Assembly (NCBI GenBank): GCA_023146355.1
Contig: JAGLCH010000055.1
Coordinates: forward strand, 1-13,036
From: Bacteriovoracaceae bacterium
GTDB lineage: Bacteria; Bdellovibrionota; Bacteriovoracia; Bacteriovoracales; Bacteriovoracaceae
Length of the DNA: 13,036 bases
Direction: 5' to 3'
Each line of letters begins with the position of its first letter. Positions within the stretch are counted from its first letter, which is position 1. The notes under the pieces are model-generated. The model was not told the DNA's origin. It searched no databases and saw only the letters and a list, made by a program, of their open reading frames with translations. Made by a program: the position numbers and the translations under genes. Shown here piece by piece: positions 7,385 to 13,036 of the stretch.

Positions 7385-8272
7385 CTATATCAAGCGCTCA
7401 AAATAATCTGGCCCATTTCCATCAAGTCTTTCAAGTGCTGCTACAATGCCTCGTTCAAGCATTATCTTTACCATTAATCGTCTGTAGTCTGCTGTTGAGC
7501 GAATATCTGATATTGGCGAAATTTCTGAGTTGATAATCTCTTTTGCTTCTTCAATTACTGTAGGTGTGATCTCTTTTCCATTTAGAAATGCTTCAGTCAG
7601 ATGCGCTCTCAGAGGAGTCGGGCCAACCGCTGCTAGGCCAATTCGAAAGGTCTTATCTTTGAACGCGAGAATTGCAACTGCAGATTGAGCAAGGTCTTCA
7701 CCTTGATAGCGCTGATGCTTGAGGTATATTCCCGCATGATTACTTTCCGGTGTTGTTACTTCTATTGATGTTACAATTTCAAATTTCTTTACTACTGTTT
7801 TCCTAGGCCCTTTAAAAAACTTATGAAGTTTTACTCTTCTTGTTCCCTTAGGACCTTCTATAACAACGACAGTGTCATATGCCATAAGAGGAGCTGCGCT
7901 ATCAGCACTTGGTACTGCTGTTACAATATTTCCAACGACTGTGGCCCGATTTCTTGTGGCGCCTGAAGCGACAGTAGCTGATGCCTCAGCGAGGATTGGA
8001 AACCAAGTACAAATGTCATCGTTTTCAGTCACGTCTGTAAATGTTACTAATGCACCAACTGTTAGAGTGTTGCCAGAAATTTTAACTGTTTTTAGTGTCT
8101 TGATATGTTTGATATCGATAACTGCTTTTGGGGACTTCATACCGTCCTTTAGCATGTTACAGAGATCTGTTCCTCCTGCGAGGATTACACTATCCTTTTT
8201 TTTTGAAAGTAGCTTTATCGCTTCCTTAATAGTCTTGGGGCGGAAGTACTCGTATTCTGATAAGATTTCCAT
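7385..8272 (-). CDS. Hydroxylase FAD-binding subunit (CoxM/XdhB type)
   Basis: This 295-residue medium subunit binds FAD and hands electrons to an acceptor. The FAD pyrophosphate-binding loop is ILAGGTDL (30-37), and the second FAD motif is TRNRATVVGNI (106-116) followed by PSADSAAPLMA, where other members have RNxGTxGGN. The C-terminal CO_deh_flav domain is present (about 180-285). The ATG has GGAG five bases upstream. It lies 58 nt after the cyclase gene, across a strong hairpin. I see no four-Cys iron-sulfur insertion (as in 4-hydroxybenzoyl-CoA reductase), so this resembles the standard xanthine dehydrogenase/CO dehydrogenase medium subunits. Electron acceptor (NAD, quinone or ferredoxin) cannot be told. 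Confidence 0.92.
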   Translation of the reverse strand: MEILSEYEYFRPKTIKEAIKLLSKKKDSVILAGGTDLCNMLKDGMKSPKAVIDIKHIKTLKTVKISGNTLTVGALVTFTDVTENDDICTWFPILAEASATVASGATRNRATVVGNIVTAVPSADSAAPLMAYDTVVVIEGPKGTRRVKLHKFFKGPRKTVVKKFEIVTSIEVTTPESNHAGIYLKHQRYQGEDLAQSAVAILAFKDKTFRIGLAAVGPTPLRAHLTEAFLNGKEITPTVIEEAKEIINSEISPISDIRSTADYRRLMVKIMLERGIVAALERLDGNGPDYFERLI

Positions 8273-8290
8273 TTCTTCTCCAAACCAAAA

Positions 8291-8316
8291 GTGCGCGACT
8301 CTTTAGAGTCGCGCAC
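8291..8316 (-). terminator. Strong 11-bp hairpin inside the operon
   Basis: A perfect 11-bp GC-rich stem (GTGCGCGACTC with GAGTCGCGCAC) closes a 4-nt loop. On the - strand it is followed by UUUUGGUUU, giving an intrinsic terminator or attenuator shape. It sits in the 58-nt gap between the cyclase-family gene and the FAD subunit gene, 18 bases before the latter's ATG. Partial termination would lower hydroxylase levels relative to the upstream genes; an mRNA-processing or stabilising role is also possible. Confidence 0.7.
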
Positions 8317-8330
8317 AAAGTTTAAGTATC

Positions 8331-9152
8331 TTAGCCTTCTTCACCTGTTGTCGCGACGATACGACACATTGATGATTCCATTTCAATTCCTCGAAGAACG
8401 TAAGCTCCAAGCCAGGCTCTAGTGCTTCCCATTTCGTTGATCTGACCACCGAGGTTTTCAGCATGAACGATTTTCTTTGGGAATAGTTTAAGATGCATTA
8501 CTTGGTAGTACTCATCCTGAGGAAATAGTTCGTCCCATTTTTTTCCATACGTCTTAACCATTAGAGCTTCGGCCTCATCGAAACTACCAGGATGCCACTG
8601 TCGGATGATCGTATTCATTGGGTGGTCAGCAGAACCGCAGTCAACACCAATCCAATTGATTTCCATATCAATACACCACTTGTAAAATTCTGGTGAAGGT
8701 CCAGGATGTCTAACAAAGTATCTTACTTCATCTGCTTCTGGCTGATCCCATGCGTATCGATTGTAACCAGTATTGATGATAAGGATGTCACCTTTTTTTA
8801 CTTCAACACGATCTGTAATCATTTTTGGAGTATAAAGAGAGTAGTCACTACACTCATCAGAGATATCAACAACGACACCTTGACCAACCCATTCCTGAAG
8901 TGGAACGTCGCCAATTGAACGACCATTTGAGATGAAGTGAATTTCACCATCCATGTGTGTCCCAACATGATTTGATGTTGTCATAATTTGCCCGTTTGCT
9001 CCTTGACCTTGGTGTGCTCCAGCAAGACGCTTAAAATACTGAAGTCCAAGTGGCATATATGATGGCCATGGCGGTGTATGAATAGAGAGTCTTTGAGTAA
9101 GATCATACATCTTCGTTTTACTCATAAGATCTAAATACTTTTGTGTTTCCAT
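8331..9152 (-). CDS. Cyclase-family metal-dependent hydrolase
   Basis: This 273-residue protein belongs to the cyclase/kynurenine formamidase/isatin hydrolase family, cytoplasmic metal (Zn or Mn) enzymes that hydrolyse amides and open lactam or imide rings. The metal-binding signature is HVGTHMDGEIH at 62-72 (His62, His66, Asp68, His72). The family's usual Pro two residues before the last His is Glu70. A second acidic/Asn motif lies near the C-terminus (HAENLGG, 230-236), similar to the family's late Glu. AAGGAG precedes the ATG by five bases. Placement between the carbamoyltransferase-like genes and the Mo-hydroxylase suggests it opens the ring made by the hydroxylase, giving an N-carbamoyl acid (inference). 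Kynurenine formamidase is unlikely because no tryptophan-pathway gene is near. Confidence 0.85.
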   Translation of the reverse strand: METQKYLDLMSKTKMYDLTQRLSIHTPPWPSYMPLGLQYFKRLAGAHQGQGANGQIMTTSNHVGTHMDGEIHFISNGRSIGDVPLQEWVGQGVVVDISDECSDYSLYTPKMITDRVEVKKGDILIINTGYNRYAWDQPEADEVRYFVRHPGPSPEFYKWCIDMEINWIGVDCGSADHPMNTIIRQWHPGSFDEAEALMVKTYGKKWDELFPQDEYYQVMHLKLFPKKIVHAENLGGQINEMGSTRAWLGAYVLRGIEMESSMCRIVATTGEEG

Positions 9153-9165
9153 TAGTTCTCCTTTT

Positions 9166-9179
9166 AAGTCTTAAGACTT
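9166..9179. repeat. 14-bp perfect palindrome before cyclase gene
   Basis: AAGTCTTAAGACTT is perfectly self-complementary and lies in the 47-nt gap between the DUF1116 and cyclase genes, just upstream of the AAGGAG ribosome site. It could bind a dimeric regulator or form a small 5-bp hairpin in RNA. No clear -35/-10 pair accompanies it. Confidence 0.4.
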
Positions 9180-9199
9180 GGGGTGTTTCTATTAAATAT

Positions 9200-10594
9200 T
9201 TAAAGTGTTTTTGCTAATCCTACATATGCTTTTTTAAATGGGTCCATTGGAGCATTGAGAACACCAGCACCAACTTGCCCAACTCCAGGATTTTTATGAG
9301 CAACACCAGTATTGATAAAAGGAAGAGCATTTTTTTCAATTACTTTTCTTACATCAATTCCAGTAGGTGTACCTCTAAAGTTTAGGTATGGGATTTGGTA
9401 CATATTATTTTCCGCCATTGTTATTTCGTACATCTGTAAAGTGTAGTTAACGGCATCCTTCGATGTTCCACCAACGAACTGAACAATTGCTGGAGATGCT
9501 GCCATCGCAAATCCGCCCAATCCAGCAGTTTCAGTTATTGAACTGTCTCCAATATCTGGATTTGCATCGTCAATGGTGTATCCTGCAAAATAGAGAGCAT
9601 CTGGAACAAGCGCCTCACCTACAAACCATTCTCCATCTGTACCAGCAAGCTGAATTCCAAAGTCGGTTCCATTTCTTGCCATCGCAACACAAAGACTTGA
9701 GCCCTTCGTTCCCCGGGCAGCATCTAGTGAGCATTTCGCAACTGGCATTGATAGATTTAAGAAAAAGTGATCATTTCCGTTAATGAAGTTCAAGACGTCA
9801 GCAGCATTTTTCTTACTGTCCTCTGTTTCAACAATTGCAGGAGCAAGAGTTCTATAGAGTAGGGATGTTCCTGCTCTGTTTCTATTGTGAACTTCATCGC
9901 CCATATGAAGAGCTTGAGCAATAATGTTTTTTAGATCAATCTTTCCAATTTTTTCTACTGCTCTTTTGAGAGATGGATACATTATTTCTTCCATCCATTT
10001 TAGACGTTCAATAACTTCTGGTCCATAAGCTCCATAACGAAGAACCTTTCCAAGACCTTCGTTAAGAGTACAGTAGGCCTTATTTCCATGTTCTTCATTT
10101 TCAAGAATCCAAACAGGCATTGAAGCTGAAACAATTCCTGCCATAGGTCCAACTGTTGAGTGTTCGTGACATGGTGAGAACTCAATTTTTCCACTTGCTG
10201 CAAGTTCTTCAGCTTCTTCTGGAGTTGATGCTTTACCTTCAAGCATAAGTGCACACATCACACCCCCACGCATTGGGCCGCACATTCTCTCCCACGTAAC
10301 AGGTGGGCCAGAATGAAGAATCATATTGTCTGCCATCCCAGGGATAACATTTATTGCAATATCTAAACCGATTAGCATTGGTCGCGCTGCAAGTACTTTT
10401 GATATTGCGACCTTGTTTGCCTCATCAATTTTATTGGAATTTTTCTTGAGAACTTTAGTTGCTTCAGGGTCAACATCAACAGGTGGTTTCCAGTCAACAT
10501 GTACGGCCTTAACATTCATATCATCAAGAGTATCCTTGAATGACTGAAGTCCTGTATTTATGACCTTGAGCTCTTTATTAAATAGGTCTTTCAT
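9200..10594 (-). CDS. allG: DUF1116 protein, AllG/YlbE-like carbamoyltransferase subunit
   Basis: This 464-residue protein is of the DUF1116 family, like E. coli AllG (YlbE), which with AllF and AllH makes up oxamate carbamoyltransferase. That enzyme converts oxalurate and phosphate to oxamate and carbamoyl phosphate. Conserved blocks are LHSGPPVTWERMCGPMRGG (93-111), SPCHEHSTVGPMAG (140-153), MGDEVHNRN (231-239), NDHFFLNLSMP (274-284) and a Gly-rich ITETAGLGGFA segment (353-363). The first two look like ligand-binding loops, but catalytic residues are not established here. It starts one base after the fdrA-like stop, so the pair is probably translationally coupled. The gene symbol is by similarity: the real substrate in this organism may be a homologue of oxalurate. 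Confidence 0.85.
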   Translation of the reverse strand: MKDLFNKELKVINTGLQSFKDTLDDMNVKAVHVDWKPPVDVDPEATKVLKKNSNKIDEANKVAISKVLAARPMLIGLDIAINVIPGMADNMILHSGPPVTWERMCGPMRGGVMCALMLEGKASTPEEAEELAASGKIEFSPCHEHSTVGPMAGIVSASMPVWILENEEHGNKAYCTLNEGLGKVLRYGAYGPEVIERLKWMEEIMYPSLKRAVEKIGKIDLKNIIAQALHMGDEVHNRNRAGTSLLYRTLAPAIVETEDSKKNAADVLNFINGNDHFFLNLSMPVAKCSLDAARGTKGSSLCVAMARNGTDFGIQLAGTDGEWFVGEALVPDALYFAGYTIDDANPDIGDSSITETAGLGGFAMAASPAIVQFVGGTSKDAVNYTLQMYEITMAENNMYQIPYLNFRGTPTGIDVRKVIEKNALPFINTGVAHKNPGVGQVGAGVLNAPMDPFKKAYVGLAKTL

Positions 10595-10595
10595 T

Positions 10596-12140
10596 TTATC
10601 TTCCCATCTCTTTTATTAGTTTTAGTCCCATTCGACTCATGTCTGCGTTTGAGTTACACAATATGGCGCCAGCAGCTTTGAGTCCTTTAATTATTTTCGT
10701 TCTGTTTTGAGGATCAAGATCTGTTCCTGTAACAGTACAGATAACAGGAAGGTGACGTCCTGCAATCTTTGCGATCCCTTTTGCCTTCACAATATTCGGA
10801 ACAATCTCTGATAGAGGATCCATATTTGACCCGTAGCCAATAACGATGTCGAGGAGTATCGCTGCTGTTTTCGGATCATTTGCTTCTTCAATGATTCGTT
10901 TATTTCTGGTTGAAAAGTCGATCATTGGATGTGGTTTTCCAACTGTGAAGTCATCTTCCCCAAGGTCAACAACAGTGTGTCCCTGACTCTTCCAGATATC
11001 ATCAAGTAACATTGCGCCTTGAACTGGAGCATTAGAGTAAATTTCACCAAGCTTTGCGGATAGAATCAGTTGAGTTTCACTACAGAAAGTTCCACCACTG
11101 TAGAGGGCCCTAAGATATTTTTGTCCCTTGTGGAGCTTCTTTGCTTCTTCAATAGCACAATCACAGTGGCAGCAATTTTTCTCTTCTTTGTTACCAGTGG
11201 AGAGGTTTGTAGCATGAAGTGCTGCCTCTTGAAGAGTTTCATACTGAGTGATTCCGTATTGTTTTACCGACTCGGCATCAGCTCCAAGAAAAATCGAGAT
11301 GACAGGTTTAGCGGCGCCTTTGACAACTCTTCCAATTTTCTTGAGGACTGACTCATGTGGAGGCTTACTTACGAGTACGATAACTTTTGTGTTGTTGTCT
11401 TCGAGCAGCGCCTTGATTCCTTCAATCATCATGATCCCGCCAACTTCTTCTTTTACATCACGCCCGCCGGTTCCAATTGCTTGAGAAATTCCGGCCCCAT
11501 AGTTGTGAATGAGAGATGTTACCTCTTGAAGTCCAGTTCCTGATGCCGCAACTATTCCAATATCTCCGCGAGCTACAACATTTGCAAATGCAAGTGGCGC
11601 TCCGTTTATGATCGCAGTTCCACAGTCCGGCCCCATAACTAGGAGTCCTTTTGACTGAGCAAATTTTTTCATCATGACTTCATCTTCAATTGAGATATTG
11701 TCTGAAAACAGCATTACATTTATTCCATTTTCAAGCGCCTTCATTGCCTCACCTGTTGCATATTTTCCTGCAACTGATATGAGGGACAGATTTGCATCTG
11801 GAAGTTGTTTTAGTGCACCTTCAAAACTTTTGGGCACAAAGTCTTCTGCTCCATCATCGGTTTTTCGAAGGTCAGATAGATAGGTATCAATATTTCCGAG
11901 TACCTCATCTGCAACCTGATCACTTTGTGCCTTAACAACGACTAGAAGGTCAGTGTCATTTGAGCTGCCAAAAAGGTCGAGTAAAAATCCCGAAGCATCT
12001 AGAATTGCCTTGTTTTCCCCAGTTCCCATCACAACGGAAGAGTCTTCAACACCATCGATGGCATTCATCTTCTTCGCTACGATCATGAGAGAAACTGAAT
12101 CAAAGTATTCTCCGCCTTTGATTAGTCCTTTGGTAACCAT
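10596..12140 (-). CDS. fdrA: FdrA/AllF-like protein, carbamoyltransferase subunit
   Basis: This 514-residue protein is of the FdrA family, related to the succinyl-CoA synthetase alpha fold and called AllF in E. coli oxamate carbamoyltransferase. Family features are the opening KGLIKGGEYFDSVSLM, the CoA-ligase-like nucleotide-binding loop GIVAASGTGLQEV (195-207), MGPDCGTAIING (169-180) and IGTGGRDV (222-229). The length is slightly less than E. coli FdrA. The segment CCHCDC at 323-328, in the linker between the two halves, has four closely spaced cysteines that I do not recall as a family trait. The ATG has GGAG eight bases upstream and overlaps the end of the DUF2877 gene by 19 bp. Despite the fold, a CoA-ligase role is not indicated: the beta-type partner is missing. 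Confidence 0.87.
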   Translation of the reverse strand: MVTKGLIKGGEYFDSVSLMIVAKKMNAIDGVEDSSVVMGTGENKAILDASGFLLDLFGSSNDTDLLVVVKAQSDQVADEVLGNIDTYLSDLRKTDDGAEDFVPKSFEGALKQLPDANLSLISVAGKYATGEAMKALENGINVMLFSDNISIEDEVMMKKFAQSKGLLVMGPDCGTAIINGAPLAFANVVARGDIGIVAASGTGLQEVTSLIHNYGAGISQAIGTGGRDVKEEVGGIMMIEGIKALLEDNNTKVIVLVSKPPHESVLKKIGRVVKGAAKPVISIFLGADAESVKQYGITQYETLQEAALHATNLSTGNKEEKNCCHCDCAIEEAKKLHKGQKYLRALYSGGTFCSETQLILSAKLGEIYSNAPVQGAMLLDDIWKSQGHTVVDLGEDDFTVGKPHPMIDFSTRNKRIIEEANDPKTAAILLDIVIGYGSNMDPLSEIVPNIVKAKGIAKIAGRHLPVICTVTGTDLDPQNRTKIIKGLKAAGAILCNSNADMSRMGLKLIKEMGR

Positions 12141-12976
12141 GATTTTCTCCTTTTTAGTCCTAAGAGGATTCCAGTGATTAGATCGGCCCCAGACGAATGT
12201 CCGAAGTCAATTAGATCTCTAGTTTTAGACTCGATTTCCTCTCCTATTAGTATGGCCTTTAGGAGTGTCAAAACTTTTTCAGTAAAGTGACTCCTTGATG
12301 CAAGCTCTATATAGGTATTAGAGAACGGGTTTCCACCGAGTGCATTGTTCTTAATGACTTGTTTGATGTTTTCTAAATTTATTTGTTCATTTGTTTCTGT
12401 AACTGCAATCGCAGCAAGGAGACCTGTTATGAAATCATCTCCACTTGGGGTAAGGCCTGTACCAACACCCTTAATCAGTTTTACTCCAGATTCAAGATTG
12501 CCGTTTTTAAATATTTCAGTCTCTCCATTCTTCACTCGCTCAACAAGTGCTCTTTCAAAAGCACCAGTAAATTCTCTCTCTCTTTTTGAATCAAGAAGAA
12601 ATGCAAAACTTTTTTCAGGTGAGTGATGAATGGCCATATCCCAAGCCGTGTCGATGTTTACACCAAGGTCTATACCTTTGGTTTGCTCATCGAGTTTGGA
12701 ATTAAATCTAGTTATTGAAAGTGGAATAACGAAATTTCCTCTTTTTGTCACAAACTGAATTTTATCATTTTCAACCAGAATCTCTGAGGAATGCTTTGCT
12801 TTTTCGAACAGTTGGTCTTCGATGGTAATCGTTTTGGGCCCACATCCAACTTCGTTCTTTGCCACAGCAAGGAGACCACAGTTTTCCGATTCGGGATAGA
12901 AATTCACCACTCTTTCAAATGAAGAATGAGAAAAGTACCTTCCTCTTTCTATTTGGTCCCCCACTGAATTAATCAT
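12122..12976 (-). CDS. allH: DUF2877 protein, AllH/YlbF-like carbamoyltransferase subunit
   Basis: This 284-residue protein is of the DUF2877 family, as is E. coli AllH (YlbF), the third subunit of oxamate carbamoyltransferase. Its signature is the Gly-rich GVGTGLTPSGDDFITG at 170-185, with a second copy-like motif GHSSGADLITG at 259-269. The E. coli order is allF-allG-allH; here DUF2877 comes first. The ATG lies nine bases after the stop of the preceding gene and has no purine-rich ribosome site (CCCCGGTA precedes it), so translation probably depends on coupling to that upstream gene. Its stop overlaps the start of fdrA by 19 bp. The start is the least certain part of this annotation. Confidence 0.82.
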   Translation of the reverse strand: MINSVGDQIERGRYFSHSSFERVVNFYPESENCGLLAVAKNEVGCGPKTITIEDQLFEKAKHSSEILVENDKIQFVTKRGNFVIPLSITRFNSKLDEQTKGIDLGVNIDTAWDMAIHHSPEKSFAFLLDSKREREFTGAFERALVERVKNGETEIFKNGNLESGVKLIKGVGTGLTPSGDDFITGLLAAIAVTETNEQINLENIKQVIKNNALGGNPFSNTYIELASRSHFTEKVLTLLKAILIGEEIESKTRDLIDFGHSSGADLITGILLGLKRRKSWLPKD

Positions 12977-12985
12977 TACCGGGGA

Positions 12986-13036
12986 TTAATCTTTCTTTAT
13001 CTTTGCAGTTTCTTTAAGAAGTCCTGTAAGCATCTT
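12986..13036 (-). CDS. C-terminal tail of upstream operon gene (partial)
   Basis: Sixteen codons ending in TAA are open to the window edge; the peptide KMLTGLLKETAKIKKD is lysine-rich. Of the three frames this stop lies nearest the DUF2877 start (nine bases), matching the spacing of other genes in the operon. A second frame is also open from the edge but ends earlier, at a TAA around 12997-12999. The product cannot be recognised from so short a tail. Confidence 0.5.
   Translation of the reverse strand, partial: KMLTGLLKETAKIKKD

Noticed and set aside
4535..8272. Aerobic CO dehydrogenase (CoxMSL)
   Set aside because: The gene order is the same, but the large subunit lacks the AYxCSFR active-site loop; it reads PYRGFGYSE there.
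7872..8306. 144-codon open frame on the + strand opposite the FAD subunit
   Set aside because: Antisense to a well-supported gene, runs through the intergenic hairpin, and has no motif.
10596..12140. Succinyl-CoA synthetase alpha subunit
   Set aside because: The fold is related, but the opening motif, two-part architecture and DUF1116/DUF2877 partners identify the FdrA family; no beta subunit is present.
1..13036. CRISPR array, tRNA/rRNA gene, insertion sequence or prophage gene
   Set aside because: No spaced direct repeats, no cloverleaf, no transposase or integrase, and no base-composition break was seen.

Overview
The window is a compact, moderately AT-rich bacterial stretch with Shine-Dalgarno-led genes and short intergenic gaps. 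The mix of genes (a secreted papain-type protease, a TIGR04283-like glycosyltransferase, a nucleobase permease, a molybdenum hydroxylase) fits a Gram-negative proteobacterium-like host. A Bdellovibrionota/Bacteriovorax-type predator is possible, but this is a guess; no taxonomic marker gene is present.

Left part (1-3616): a secreted C1 cysteine peptidase on the + strand, a convergent small hot-dog thioesterase of the FlK (fluoroacetyl-CoA thioesterase) type on the - strand, then on the + strand an NCS2/UraA-type nucleobase permease ending in a hairpin terminator, followed by a family-2-like glycosyltransferase. The glycosyltransferase tail overlaps the convergent radical SAM gene by 62 bp.

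Right part (3555-13036): a long - strand operon. In transcription order: the tail of an unidentified gene (cut by the window edge), a DUF2877/AllH-like protein, an FdrA/AllF-like protein, a DUF1116/AllG-like protein, a cyclase-family metal hydrolase, and the FAD, 2Fe-2S and molybdopterin subunits of a xanthine-dehydrogenase-type hydroxylase. A radical SAM protein follows after an intergenic hairpin. Gaps inside the operon are very short (19-bp overlap, 1 nt, 47 nt, 58 nt, 9 nt, 0 nt). A strong 11-bp hairpin followed by a U-rich run lies between the hydrolase and the hydroxylase genes.

How they could work together: in E. coli the three AllFGH proteins form oxamate carbamoyltransferase, which phosphorolyses oxalurate to oxamate and carbamoyl phosphate. 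Here the same trio is fused at the operon level with a ring-hydroxylating molybdenum enzyme and a ring-opening amidohydrolase, and a UraA-like permease is nearby. No allantoin-pathway enzyme is visible. The simplest reading is a pathway that imports an N-heterocycle, hydroxylates it to a cyclic imide, opens the ring to an N-carbamoyl acid (oxalurate or a homologue such as ureidomalonate), and releases carbamoyl phosphate for ATP synthesis. The substrate is not shown by the sequence. This combined system is the most interesting item in the window.
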